A stretch of 64,000 nt of DNA from Mesorhizobium sp. BR1-1-16 (GTDB taxonomy: Bacteria; Pseudomonadota; Alphaproteobacteria; Rhizobiales; Kaistiaceae): contig NZ_JAIUIE010000005.1 of the NCBI RefSeq assembly GCF_020165495.1, forward strand, positions 62,001-126,000, written 5' to 3'. The notes beneath the pieces are model-generated. The model was not told the DNA's origin. It searched no databases and saw nothing but the letters and a program-made list of their open reading frames with translations. Below are positions 8,489 through 16,572 of the stretch, piece after piece. Made by a program: the position numbers and the translations under genes. Every line of letters begins with the position of its first letter. The stretch's first letter is position 1.

Positions 8489-9898
8489 ATGTCGACGACA
8501 ACCTTTGCGCCGAGCGCGCCGCAGGATGCGGCAGCCGGTATCCGCCTCTATCGCGCCGTCTGGCGTTGGCACTTCTATGCCGGCCTGTTCGTGGCGCCCT
8601 TCCTGCTGGTGCTCGCCTGCACCGGCCTGATCATGGTCTATGGCAACTCGGTCGAGACCTTCCTCGGCGCCAAATACTATGTCGCGCCCGGCGGCGAGCG
8701 GACGTCGCTCGTCGATCAGGCCGCTGCTGCAGCGGCCTCGGTTCCGGGCAGCATGGTGAAGTTGATGGTGAGCCCGGAGAGCCCAGACCGTGCCACCGTT
8801 TTCGTGCTCTCAGATGAAGGCGTCGAGCGCGTCGTCTCCGTCGATCCGCACGGGGCCCGCGTTGTTGGCGACATCGTGAAGGATGACACCTGGTTCTATT
8901 GGGCCAATCACATCCATGGAACGCTGCTTGCCGGCGACTTCGGCGACCGGCTGCTGGAGATCGCCGCCGGCCTCGGCATCGTCATGATCCTCTCCGGCCT
9001 CTATCTCTGGTGGCCGCGCGGGGACAGAGGCTTCCTGCGATCCTTCATCCCCAATCTCACGGCGCACGGCCGCGGCTTCTGGAAGGAGATCCACGGCGCG
9101 CTCGGATTCTCGATCTCGATCGTCCTGCTCTTCTTCCTGATCTCCGGCCTCGCCTGGACCGGCATCTGGGGCACGAAGATCGTGCAGGCGTGGAGCACCT
9201 TCCCGGCGGCGAAGTTCGACAATGTCCCGCTCTCGGACAAGACACATGCCAGCATGAACCATGGTGCCATGAAGGAAGTGCCCTGGGCGCTGGAGCAGAC
9301 GCCGATGCCGGCCTCGGGCTCGATGGCTGGCATGACAGGACTGCCCATGGGCAGCCCCGTCAATCTCGACACGGTCGCAGCCTTCGCGCGGCAGATCGGC
9401 TTCGATGGCCAGTTCCGGGTGAACCTGCCGCATGGCGACGACGGGGTCTTCACGATCTCGGCCGATTCGATGGACGGCGACACCCACAATCCGGCCGGTG
9501 ACCGGACCGTCCATGTCGATCGCTTCACCGGCAAGATCCTCGCCGATGTCCGCTTCGCGGATTACAGCCTTCCCGGCAAGGCGATGGCGGTCGGCATCGC
9601 CTTGCACCAGGCCAATCTCGGCTGGTGGAACACGCTGCTCAACCTCGCCTTCTGCCTCTCCGTCATCACGATGGTGATCTCGGGCGTCGTGATGTGGTGG
9701 AAGCGCCGGCCGGCCGGCAAGGTCGGCGTGCCGCTCTATCCGCGCGACTGGCGCGCGCCGGTCGCGATCATCGTCATCGCGCTCGCCGTCTCCATCGTCT
9801 TCCCGCTGACCGGCATCGCCATCATCGCCTTCGCTGTGATCGATTTCCTGCTGCCGAAACGCTGGAAGGAAGCGAGCGGCCGTACCGCCACGACCTGA
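8489..9898 (+). CDS. PepSY-associated TM (PiuB-like) membrane protein with Met/His-rich loop
   Basis: Inner-membrane protein of 469 residues in the PepSY_TM family (COG3182), whose members include putative siderophore or metal reductases. Membrane segments appear near residues 25-50 (WHFYAGLFVAPFLLVLACTG), 155-175, 205-230, 390-410 and 430-455. Conserved histidines are in WHFYAG, WANHIHG and ALHQANLGWW. Residues about 252-290 form a loop unusually rich in Met and His (HASMNHGAMKE, then MPASGSMAGMTGLPMG), like the copper-binding stretches of CopA/CopB-type proteins. I infer periplasmic copper binding or reduction. ATG 8489 follows CGGAGAAAAC. The location between SCO1 and a copper-uptake-associated gene supports this. 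Confidence 0.8.
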   Translation: MSTTTFAPSAPQDAAAGIRLYRAVWRWHFYAGLFVAPFLLVLACTGLIMVYGNSVETFLGAKYYVAPGGERTSLVDQAAAAAASVPGSMVKLMVSPESPDRATVFVLSDEGVERVVSVDPHGARVVGDIVKDDTWFYWANHIHGTLLAGDFGDRLLEIAAGLGIVMILSGLYLWWPRGDRGFLRSFIPNLTAHGRGFWKEIHGALGFSISIVLLFFLISGLAWTGIWGTKIVQAWSTFPAAKFDNVPLSDKTHASMNHGAMKEVPWALEQTPMPASGSMAGMTGLPMGSPVNLDTVAAFARQIGFDGQFRVNLPHGDDGVFTISADSMDGDTHNPAGDRTVHVDRFTGKILADVRFADYSLPGKAMAVGIALHQANLGWWNTLLNLAFCLSVITMVISGVVMWWKRRPAGKVGVPLYPRDWRAPVAIIVIALAVSIVFPLTGIAIIAFAVIDFLLPKRWKEASGRTATT

Positions 9899-9904
9899 AC
9901 CAGT

Positions 9905-9937
9905 CTGCCCGGCCGGTCATGTCGGCTGGCCGGGCAG
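9905..9937. terminator. Stem-loop after the PepSY gene
   Basis: Perfect 10-base arms CTGCCCGGCC and GGCCGGGCAG with a 13-base loop, directly after the PepSY stop codon. There is no T-tract, so it may act as an RNA 3'-end stabiliser or attenuator rather than a strong terminator. Confidence 0.45.
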
Positions 9938-10001
9938 GACACGGGTCTTCGTCGCGGCGATCGCCCGCCTCGATCGTCCAACCACCAGAGGAACACTCAT
10001 C

Positions 10002-10451
10002 ATGCATCGCCTTTTCGTCACCCTGGCCTTCGGCCTCGGTCTCCTTGTCCTGCTCCCGGCCGCGCCGTCTTTCGCCGATGAGGCGGCCGATGCTACGACG
10101 GTAAAAACGCTCCTGAACGACATGTTCGCCAAGCCCGACCAGCCGGTATCGGTCGATCCCGTCACGGTTTCCGGCGATATCGCCATTGCCGGCTGGTCGC
10201 AGGGCGACATGGCGGGACGCGCGCTGCTGAAGAAGAAGGACGGCCAGTGGGTCTTGACCCTCTGCAGCGGTGACTCGCTGAAGGAAGCGAGCGGCCTCAA
10301 GACGTTCGGCCTGCCGGCGGAACAGGCCGAGGCGCTCGCCGCCGCGGTCGTGGTCGCCGAAGCGCAGCTCGATCCGGCCCGCGTCGCCAAATTCGCATCG
10401 TTCGATGGCGTCGTGCGGATGGACGGCGCGCCCGAGCAGCCGGCGAAGTAG
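10002..10451 (+). CDS. Copper uptake system-associated secreted protein
   Basis: Exported protein of 149 residues with a clear signal peptide (LFVTLAFGLGLLVLLPAAPSFA, cleavage about residue 25). The mature part has GDIAIAGWSQGDMAGRALLKKKDGQWVL and a single cysteine in LTLCSGDSLK. It resembles proteins annotated in alphaproteobacteria as copper uptake system-associated, which sit beside PCu(A)C, SCO1 and PepSY genes as here. No enzymatic motif is visible. GAGGAA lies 8 bases before the ATG. The role in copper handling is inferred from context. Confidence 0.7.
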   Translation: MHRLFVTLAFGLGLLVLLPAAPSFADEAADATTVKTLLNDMFAKPDQPVSVDPVTVSGDIAIAGWSQGDMAGRALLKKKDGQWVLTLCSGDSLKEASGLKTFGLPAEQAEALAAAVVVAEAQLDPARVAKFASFDGVVRMDGAPEQPAK

Positions 10452-10467
10452 AGCTCACAAGCACGCC

Positions 10468-10500
10468 ATGCGCCGCCGCCAAGACCCGGCGGCGGCGCAT
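10468..10500. terminator. Bidirectional terminator-like hairpin between convergent genes
   Basis: Perfect 13-base arms ATGCGCCGCCGCC and GGCGGCGGCGCAT with a 7-base loop, centred in the 57-base gap between the plus-strand copper gene (ends 10451) and the minus-strand copD (ends 10509). Confidence 0.65.
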
Positions 10501-10508
10501 CGGCGCCT

Positions 10509-11393
10509 TCATCCGCCGGGGTCCATCATGCCGAAGATCGCCACGAGCAGTATGGCCGCGAGGCCGAGCCCGATCTCGACGATCGTGCCGATCGCGATCG
10601 CCCGAACCGCCCTGTCCTTGTCGGCGCCGATCCGCGGCACGAACCCGTAGCGATTGAGAAGTGCGATCGCGGTCATCGTCGCGACGACCGCAAGTTTCGC
10701 CGTCAGCAAAGCGCGGTAGGGCGGCGACAGGCCGAGCGGCCAGCCAACGATCATGAAGCTGTTGAAGATCCCCGTGACGACGACGAGTGCGACCGCGATG
10801 TGGCCACCGGTCGAGAAGCGCTTCAGCGCAAGCGCGGCATCGGCGCGCCAGCCGGCGGTGGAGAGTCGCGCGAGGATCGGCAGCAGCGGAACAAGGGCGC
10901 CGAGCCAGGCGCCGGCCGCGAGCCCATGCAGGGCATCATTCGCCGGATGGATGACCGCCTGCCAACCTTCGTTCATCCGCGCATGCCCGCCAGCAGCGAG
11001 CGCCACGACCGCCATCCCGGCCAGCAGCGCGGTCGCGCCTGAATGGAAGCGGCACCGGGGGCCCAGCGTCAGCAGTAGCGCAGCGGAGGGAATGGCCTGC
11101 CACAGCCAGGCAGTTCCGACGCTCGTCCCCGTGACGACATCGCGCAGCATCGCGCCATCGAAGGCATCCGCCCAGCCGTCGCCGATAAGCGCGGTCTGGA
11201 TTGGCAGCGCAGCGAACACGGTGGCAGCGGCGACAAGGATGGCAGCAGTCCGGAGCCCGGATAGCCGGCCGGCAATATCGTCGGCGAGGCGGCACGGGAC
11301 GAGGAGGACCAGATAGCCGAAGGCGCCCCAGAGCAGCATCGCCGCTGCATCATGGAGGAAGCGGCAGGCCGAAAGCGCAAGTTCGGGTGTCAT
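10509..11393 (-). CDS. copD: CopD-family copper homeostasis membrane protein
   Basis: Integral membrane protein of 294 residues with about eight hydrophobic segments. Family-typical features are the N-terminal histidine in ACRFLHDAAAMLLWGAFGYL, GGHARMNEG, HPANDALHGLAAGAWLGALVPLL (conserved histidines facing the membrane) and the FSTGGHIAVALVVVTGIFN segment. CopD works with periplasmic CopC to bring copper across the inner membrane. Here it follows a copC gene on the same strand, 87 bases downstream, so they probably form one operon. Confidence 0.88.
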   Translation of the reverse strand: MTPELALSACRFLHDAAAMLLWGAFGYLVLLVPCRLADDIAGRLSGLRTAAILVAAATVFAALPIQTALIGDGWADAFDGAMLRDVVTGTSVGTAWLWQAIPSAALLLTLGPRCRFHSGATALLAGMAVVALAAGGHARMNEGWQAVIHPANDALHGLAAGAWLGALVPLLPILARLSTAGWRADAALALKRFSTGGHIAVALVVVTGIFNSFMIVGWPLGLSPPYRALLTAKLAVVATMTAIALLNRYGFVPRIGADKDRAVRAIAIGTIVEIGLGLAAILLVAIFGMMDPGG

Positions 11394-11480
11394 TTCGTCG
11401 TTCCGACGATGAACGGGTGCCGGCGGCGCGGTCCGCCGGCAGTCGGGATGGCGGGCCGCTCGGCGCGACCCGCCGCGCCC

Positions 11481-11846
11481 TCAGGGCTTCACGGTGAAGC
11501 TATAGGAGCCGTGCGTCTTGTGGCCGTCCTGCGAGAGGGCATGCCACTCGACCGTGTAGGTTCCGGCGGCGAGGCCGGCCGGCAGCGACACCATGAAGGT
11601 CTTGTCGCCGCCCATCAGCATGGCGTCATCGGTCTTGACTTCCTTCTTGTCGGGACCGGTCACCTTGACGCCGGTGAACTTCAGATTGAGTTCCTCGCTG
11701 AACTTCAGATCAAGCTCTGTCGGCGCTTTCGCGACCGTGCCGTTGATGGCGGGAAGCGCCGCTTCGAGATGGGCATGCGCATAGGCGCTGGCGGGAAGGG
11801 CGAGCATGGAGGCGGCCACAAGGGCGGCCAGTCGGATCGTCTTCAT
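11481..11846 (-). CDS. copC: CopC periplasmic copper-binding protein
   Basis: Protein of 121 residues starting at ATG 11846 with AAAGGGAT upstream. The signal peptide ends at ASAYA, so the mature chain begins HAHLEAALP, where the N-terminal histidine is a Cu(II) ligand of CopC. The second conserved cluster is DGHKTHGSYSFTV at the C-terminus. Length and fold signatures (LKFSEEL, GTYTVEWHALSQDG) match the family. It is the upstream partner of copD. Confidence 0.93.
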   Translation of the reverse strand: MKTIRLAALVAASMLALPASAYAHAHLEAALPAINGTVAKAPTELDLKFSEELNLKFTGVKVTGPDKKEVKTDDAMLMGGDKTFMVSLPAGLAAGTYTVEWHALSQDGHKTHGSYSFTVKP

Positions 11847-11929
11847 GATAGAATCCCTTTGCCCTGCAGGTCCTGTCGACCCGGGGCGGAAAATTGTCGG
11901 CTTGGTCGCGGGAACGGGTTCGCCGCGCG

Positions 11930-12298
11930 TCAGGACATGAGGGGCGGCGGGCCGCGCGGTCGCACGGGAAGCCAATCCGGCCGCGCGATGCGCAGGCTGA
12001 CCAGCATCGGAGCGGCATTGCTGAGAGCATGCGGCGCCGAGCGCGCCGCGGGCGGCAGGGGCGCAAGGAGAACTGCCGCATCGAGAGATGTGCAGCAGAG
12101 GCAGCAGGCACAGCCGAGCGGATCGCCGCCGCCATCGGGCCGGTGCCCGTCGGGGTGGCTCGTACAGATGATGCGGCCGAACGCATCACGAGGCGCCGCC
12201 GAGGCAGCATCCGCCGTCGAGACGACGGCAACAAGGCTCTGCAGCAGCAGGAAGAGCGCTGCGAGCACTGTCACGCCGATGGGGAAGCGTCTCAGCAT
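11930..12298 (-). CDS. Small Cys-rich DUF2946-like protein
   Basis: Protein of 122 residues with an N-terminal hydrophobic segment (VLAALFLLLQSLVAVV). A cysteine cluster (IICTSHPDGHRPDGGGDP, then GCACCLCC) and a Pro-rich tail follow. It resembles the short DUF2946 proteins near copper genes and is the second such gene here, the other being at 6703-7092. It is the first gene of the copC-copD operon, 83 bases upstream of copC. Metal binding is inferred from the six clustered cysteines; nothing more specific is visible. The ribosome-binding site is weak. Confidence 0.6.
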   Translation of the reverse strand: MLRRFPIGVTVLAALFLLLQSLVAVVSTADAASAAPRDAFGRIICTSHPDGHRPDGGGDPLGCACCLCCTSLDAAVLLAPLPPAARSAPHALSNAAPMLVSLRIARPDWLPVRPRGPPPLMS

Positions 12299-12441
12299 GC
12301 GATGCCTGGCCCGCTGCTTCTAGTCCCGATGCTCATAGCATGACAAACCAGGAGCCGGGAGGCCCCGCAGGACGTCGGCGGCGCGGCAATGGGAGGCATG
12401 GCGCCGGTCGCCCGGATTGGAAGCGCCCTTCCTTGCAGCCC

Positions 12442-12915
12442 CTAGAATCCGGTCGCGACCCGCAGATGGCTGTGGGCATGGCTCGGCTGCTCGTCATGCG
12501 CATGATGCGCCGCGTCTTCCGTGACGGGCACGAGGCTCAGCGATCCGTGCATCACGCCGCGCTCCAGAAAGAGCGCTTCGGCATAGGCGGAAACCTCACC
12601 GACCTGACCGCGCATGACGGTGACGTCGATCGATGTTCGGTGATCGATCGGCACCGACAGCGCCGAGACGATCTTGTCGTGCCGATCGAGCCGTCCCTGC
12701 GGCACGCGGACCGCGAGATTGCGGACGGATTGATCGACGGCACAGCTGAGGATTCCGAAGCAGCGTGCGTCGGCCGGCGCATCAGGAAGCGCCGACAGGC
12801 CACGCCTGACGAGGTCGCGGATGACCTCGGAACGACTCATCGCTCCGGTCGCGCTCATATAGGCGTCCACCTTGGCGGCAAGGTCGTCGTCGATGGAGAT
12901 CGTGATCCGTTGCAT
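12442..12915 (-). CDS. nikR: NikR-like ribbon-helix-helix regulator lacking canonical nickel ligands
   Basis: DNA-binding regulator of 157 residues. Residues 1-45 form the ribbon-helix-helix domain (MQRITISIDDDL, SRSEVIRDLVRRGL), close to the E. coli NikR N-terminus. The C-terminal half has the ACT-like fold with IDVTVMRGQVGEV and RGVMHGSLSLVP. Aligned by eye with E. coli NikR, the four high-affinity Ni ligands H76, H87, H89 and C95 are replaced by L, S, P and S, while the residues equivalent to H79 and H92 stay. A His-rich tail (AHHAHDEQPSHAHSH) follows the usual end of the family. It is divergent from the nickel/cobalt transporter operon, with a consensus NikR operator between them. Confidence 0.85.
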   Translation of the reverse strand: MQRITISIDDDLAAKVDAYMSATGAMSRSEVIRDLVRRGLSALPDAPADARCFGILSCAVDQSVRNLAVRVPQGRLDRHDKIVSALSVPIDHRTSIDVTVMRGQVGEVSAYAEALFLERGVMHGSLSLVPVTEDAAHHAHDEQPSHAHSHLRVATGF

Positions 12916-13018
12916 CCAGACGCTCCCTTCAGTGATCGCAGTGCCGACTGTAAGGGCCCGCCCAGAATTTCACCAGCGTGGCGAACCTATGCCTCTTGAA
13001 CAGGTGTCCGGCGGGTGC

Positions 13019-13046
13019 GTATGCTGATTTTGTCATTTCTTCATAC
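13019..13046. promoter_or_regulatory. NikR operator GTATGC-N16-TCATAC
   Basis: GTATGC (13019-13024), 16 bases, then TCATAC (13041-13046). The E. coli NikR consensus is GTATGA-N16-TCATAC, so only one base differs. The site ends 11 bases before the transporter start codon at 13058 and overlaps its leader, so binding would repress the operon. Confidence 0.85.
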
Positions 13047-13057
13047 GGAGTGGATGC

Positions 13058-13855
13058 TTGTCCCGCCTCGCTGCTGCCGTCTCGATTGGCCTTGCGGGCC
13101 TCGTTGGACTTGCAGGCCTCGTGGGGCTCGCCAAGCCGGCTTTCGCGCATTTCCAGGAGATCATTCCCTCAGCCGATGTGCTGCCGGACGGAGGCACGGT
13201 CACGGTCGACCTCGTCTTCACGCACCCGGTCGAGGGTCAGCCGGTCATGGAGATGAAGAAGCCCGTCGCGGTCGGCGTGCTTTCGGGCGGCAAGAAGACC
13301 GATCTCACCGCGTCAATCAGCGAGAAGCCCGTTTCCGGCAAGAGGGCGTGGACGTTCAGCTATGACCTTCCCGAACCCGGCGCCGCCATCTTCTATGTCG
13401 AGCCACAGCCTTACTGGGAGCCAGCCGAGAACAAATACATCGTCCACTACGCGAAGGTGCTCGTCGACAGCTACGCTTCGGGCGAAGGCTGGGACGAGCT
13501 GGTCGGCCTCCCCGTCGAGATCCGGCCGCTGACACGGCCGACCGGGCTGTGGACCGGCAATCTCTTCTCGGGCGTGGTGCTGAAGGATGGCAAGCCGCTT
13601 CCCTTCGCCGAGATCGAAGTCGAATTCATCAATGATGGCCGCGTGACGCCGCCGAACGACGCCTTCATCACGCAGGTGCTCAAAGCCGACGCCAGCGGGA
13701 CGTTCTCCTATGCGATCCCTCTGTCGGGATGGTGGGGCTTCGCAGCCCTCACCGAGGCCGACAAGCCGATGAAATCGCCTGATGGCAAGGACGTGCCGGT
13801 CGAGGCCGGCGGCCTGATCTGGGTCAAGGCCACCGATATGGCGGCGAAGAAGTAG
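13058..13855 (+). CDS. nikK: DUF4198 periplasmic protein, NikK-like accessory of nickel/cobalt ECF transporter
   Basis: Exported protein of 265 residues. A repetitive hydrophobic signal (GLAGLVGLAGLVGLAKPAFA) ends just before HFQEIIPS, so the mature N-terminus is a histidine, a feature common in metal-binding periplasmic proteins. The DUF4198 signature regions VTVDLVFTHPVEGQ, PYWEPAENKYIVHYAKV and SGWWGFAAL are present. DUF4198 proteins are the NikK component of Nik(K)MLQO systems. The start is TTG 13058, with GGAG 7 bases upstream; an ATG at 13054 is out of frame. It is the first gene of the five-gene operon. The symbol is by position and family. Confidence 0.75.
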   Translation: MSRLAAAVSIGLAGLVGLAGLVGLAKPAFAHFQEIIPSADVLPDGGTVTVDLVFTHPVEGQPVMEMKKPVAVGVLSGGKKTDLTASISEKPVSGKRAWTFSYDLPEPGAAIFYVEPQPYWEPAENKYIVHYAKVLVDSYASGEGWDELVGLPVEIRPLTRPTGLWTGNLFSGVVLKDGKPLPFAEIEVEFINDGRVTPPNDAFITQVLKADASGTFSYAIPLSGWWGFAALTEADKPMKSPDGKDVPVEAGGLIWVKATDMAAKK

Positions 13856-13876
13856 CGGATCGGGTCCGGGCAAACC

Positions 13877-14491
13877 ATGGCGCATATTCCTGACGGCATC
13901 CTGTCCGCGCCTGTCCTGATCGGCGGGGGCGTCGTCGCGGCCGGCGGTGTCGCCCTGGCGCTGCGCCAGCTGGATGACCGGCTGATCCCGCGCATCGCCG
14001 TTCTGTCGGCGGTCTTCTTCGCCGGCTCGCTGATCGCCGTACCGGTCGGCCCGTCCAGCGTCCATCTGCTGCTCGGCGGCCTGATGGGGATCATGCTCGG
14101 CACGGGAACCTTCCTCGCGGTCCTGGTGGCGCTGATCCTGCAACTGACGCTGTTCGGCTTCGGCGGGCTGACGACGCTTGGCGTCAACACCATGAACATG
14201 GCGCTGCCCGGCGTGCTGCTGGCCATCGCCTTCGGCCCGGTCATCCGCCAGACGACGAAGCCGGCCGTCCGCGCTGTGCTGGCGGGCCTCGTCGGCGCGC
14301 TCGCCGTCCTAGGCACCGGCGGCATGGTCAGCCTCTCGCTCGGTCTTTCGTCGCCGCACTATGTCCCGATCGCGAGCGTCGTTATCGCGACCTACCTGCC
14401 GCTCGCGCTCGGCGAGGCCTTTGTCACCGCCGCCATTGTCGCCTTCCTCGCGCGCGTCCAGCCTGACGCCCTGAAGCCGGCCCTCTCATGA
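13877..14491 (+). CDS. cbiM: CbiM/NikM substrate-capture membrane component
   Basis: S-component of an ECF Ni2+/Co2+ importer, 204 residues, about six membrane helices. It starts MAHIPDGILS. In the family the N-terminal histidine chelates the metal through its backbone and side chain; after removal of Met the chain would begin A-H, one residue longer than the usual M-H start. The other ligand histidine is H63 in VGPSSVHLLLGGL. TLGVNTMNMALPG is also typical. It overlaps the next gene by 4 bases (ATGA), so translation is coupled. Confidence 0.9.
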   Translation: MAHIPDGILSAPVLIGGGVVAAGGVALALRQLDDRLIPRIAVLSAVFFAGSLIAVPVGPSSVHLLLGGLMGIMLGTGTFLAVLVALILQLTLFGFGGLTTLGVNTMNMALPGVLLAIAFGPVIRQTTKPAVRAVLAGLVGALAVLGTGGMVSLSLGLSSPHYVPIASVVIATYLPLALGEAFVTAAIVAFLARVQPDALKPALS

Positions 14492-15066
14492 AACGCTTCT
14501 TGCTGTCGCTGGCGCTGCTCCTTGCCGTCCTCGGTCCGGCCGAGGCGCACAAGCTCAAGGTCTTCGCGGCGGTCGAGGGCAATTCCATCCATGGCTATGC
14601 CTTCTTCATCGGTGGCGGCCGCGCCGAGAACACGTCCTACCTCGCCAGGGACGCTGACGGAGCGCAACTCGCCGATGGCCTGACCGACGACAACGGCGCC
14701 TTCGCCTTCGATCTCTCCAAACCGCCGGCCTCCGACGTGACGATCACTGTCGACACGCATGAGGGGCACATCGCCTCGGCGACGCTGGCCGCCTCAAGGT
14801 TCGGCGTGACCACCTTGCCTGCAGCGGCGTCCATGCCCGCGACGAAGGGGCCGCAGCCGGAAACCGCGCCGGCGCCTGCCGCTGCTCCCGGCAATGCGGA
14901 GATCGCTGCGCTGGTCGACGCCGCCGTCCAGCGGCAGGTCGAGCCGTTGATGGAGCAGATCGACCAGATGGATTCGCGCCTTCGCCTGACCGACGTGGTC
15001 TCGGGCGTCTTCCTGATCCTCGGGCTTGCCGGCATGGCGAGCTGGGCACTGGGTCGCCGGAAGTGA
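14488..15066 (+). CDS. nikL: NikL/CbiL-like single-pass accessory of the nickel/cobalt transporter
   Basis: Protein of 192 residues: signal peptide (LLSLALLLAVLGPAEA), mature start HKLKVFAAVEGNSIHGYAFF, then a carboxypeptidase-regulatory-like beta domain (DDNGAFAFDL). A Pro/Ala-rich linker (about residues 110-135), a short coiled segment (VEPLMEQIDQMDSRL) and a C-terminal membrane helix (VVSGVFLILGLAGMASWAL) follow. This architecture and the histidine at the mature N-terminus fit the NikL subunit. It overlaps both neighbours by 4 bases. Its exact role is not established; it is needed with NikM in such transporters. Confidence 0.8.
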   Translation: MKRFLLSLALLLAVLGPAEAHKLKVFAAVEGNSIHGYAFFIGGGRAENTSYLARDADGAQLADGLTDDNGAFAFDLSKPPASDVTITVDTHEGHIASATLAASRFGVTTLPAAASMPATKGPQPETAPAPAAAPGNAEIAALVDAAVQRQVEPLMEQIDQMDSRLRLTDVVSGVFLILGLAGMASWALGRRK

Positions 15067-15776
15067 CGGCGCCGCGCGACCTGCGACTGCGCGTAGTGGC
15101 GGCCTTTGTCCTGATCTTCTGCATCTCGCAGGTCCATTGGCTGCCGGTCGCGGTGGCGGTGCTTGCCTGGACGGCAGTGGCTGCATGGTTCGCGGGCCTG
15201 GAAAGGCATCTCTGGCATCGGCTGCTGCATGTCGAGGGCTTCATGCTGCTGCTCTTCTTGACGCTGCCGCTGACGATGCCGGGACAGCCGATCTTCTCGA
15301 TCGGCGTCGTCTCGGCCAGCCTCGAGGGGCTCGGCCGGGCCACGCTCATCGCCTCTAAGGTTTCCGCCTGCGTTCTCGTGCTCATGGTGATGCTCGGGGA
15401 CGTCGAGCCAGTGCGCCTCGGCGCGGCGCTGCGCGATCTTGGCCTGCCGGAGCCGATCGCGCGGCTCATCGCCATGACAGCGCGCTATCTCCAGCTGATC
15501 CGGGATGAAGCCCGCCGGCTGCACGACGCCATGCGCGCGCGCGGCTTTCGCGCCGGCTCCAACCGTCACACATGGCGGAGCTACGGCAATCTGATCGGCA
15601 TGCTCCTGGTGCGCGCGCTCGAAAGGTCGCGCCGCATCGAGGAGGCGATGCTGTGCCGCGGCTATGGCGGACGCTTTCCGCGCCGCGCGCAAGCGCCGCC
15701 GTCCAGATCGGACTGGATGCGCTTCGCCGCGCTCGCCGTCTTCGGGATCGCTGTGATCGGGGCAGACAGATTGTGA
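15063..15776 (+). CDS. cbiQ: CbiQ/NikQ energy-coupling membrane component
   Basis: T-component of the ECF importer, 237 residues with four to five membrane helices. The coupling-helix motifs that contact the ATPase are visible: AMRARGF and EEAMLCRGYGG, matching the family's Ala-Arg-Gly pattern. It starts at GTG overlapping the NikL stop, and its own stop overlaps the GTG of cbiO, so the whole operon is translationally coupled. The C-terminus has a further helix (MRFAALAVFGIAVIGA). Confidence 0.88.
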   Translation: MTAPRDLRLRVVAAFVLIFCISQVHWLPVAVAVLAWTAVAAWFAGLERHLWHRLLHVEGFMLLLFLTLPLTMPGQPIFSIGVVSASLEGLGRATLIASKVSACVLVLMVMLGDVEPVRLGAALRDLGLPEPIARLIAMTARYLQLIRDEARRLHDAMRARGFRAGSNRHTWRSYGNLIGMLLVRALERSRRIEEAMLCRGYGGRFPRRAQAPPSRSDWMRFAALAVFGIAVIGADRL

Positions 15777-16486
15777 GCGCGCTCATCGCCTTGGAGGATA
15801 TCCGCGTCGCGCGCGACGGCACCGCCGTGCTGCACGGCGCCACCCTCAGCCTTGTCGCCGGCGAGCGCCTCGCGATCGTCGGCCCCAACGGCGCCGGCAA
15901 GACGACGCTGCTGCGCACGATCGTCGGCCTCGAAACGCCGGCGAGCGGCACGGTGCGGCTGTTCGGAGCTGCCTGCGCCGAAGAACGCCAGTTCCGGCAG
16001 TACCGGCCGCGGATCGGCTATCTGTTCCAGGACAGCGACGATCAGCTCTTCTGCCCGACGGTGATCGAGGACGTCGCCTTCGGGCCGCTCAATACCGGTT
16101 GCGACGAGAGGGAGGCGGAACGACGCGCCGCGACGGCGCTTGCCGATCTCGGCATCGGCCATCTCGCCGAGCGCGTCAGCCATCGTCTGTCAGGCGGCGA
16201 GAAGCGCCTCGTCTGCCTCGCCGGCCTCTTGGCCATGAAGCCGGACGTGCTGCTGCTCGACGAGCCGACCAATGGCGTCGACAACGAGAACGGCCGTCGC
16301 CTGCGCGACGCGCTTCGCGCCTTTCCTGGCGCGATGTTGCTCGTCTCACACGACGCCGCCTTCGTGGCCGACCTCGCCACGCGCGCCATGATCATCGACA
16401 AAGGTGCGCTCCAGCCAGCCGAGATTCACGCACACACGCACGCGCACACCCATCCGCATCTGCACCCGATCTCGTCATCGGCCTGA
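15773..16486 (+). CDS. cbiO: CbiO/NikO ABC ATPase with His-rich C-terminal tail
   Basis: ATPase of the Ni/Co ECF importer, 237 residues. Walker A is GPNGAGKTT, the Q-loop FQDSDDQLF, the signature LSGGEKR, Walker B VLLLDEPTNG and the H-loop LLVSHD. A GTG start at 15773 overlaps the cbiQ stop; the frame runs 200 bases further upstream but that part is cbiQ antiframe and not ABC-like. The last 20 residues carry seven histidines (HAHTHAHTHPHLH). Such tails may hold or sense metal, which I infer, since it is not part of the standard fold. Confidence 0.93.
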   Translation: MSALIALEDIRVARDGTAVLHGATLSLVAGERLAIVGPNGAGKTTLLRTIVGLETPASGTVRLFGAACAEERQFRQYRPRIGYLFQDSDDQLFCPTVIEDVAFGPLNTGCDEREAERRAATALADLGIGHLAERVSHRLSGGEKRLVCLAGLLAMKPDVLLLDEPTNGVDNENGRRLRDALRAFPGAMLLVSHDAAFVADLATRAMIIDKGALQPAEIHAHTHAHTHPHLHPISSSA

Positions 16487-16572
16487 CAAGCAGGAGCTTC
16501 GGACGACCATGAACCCAACGAAGATCCCGTAGAACCGACATTGATGGTTCTACCGCACCAGCACGCCGTCCG

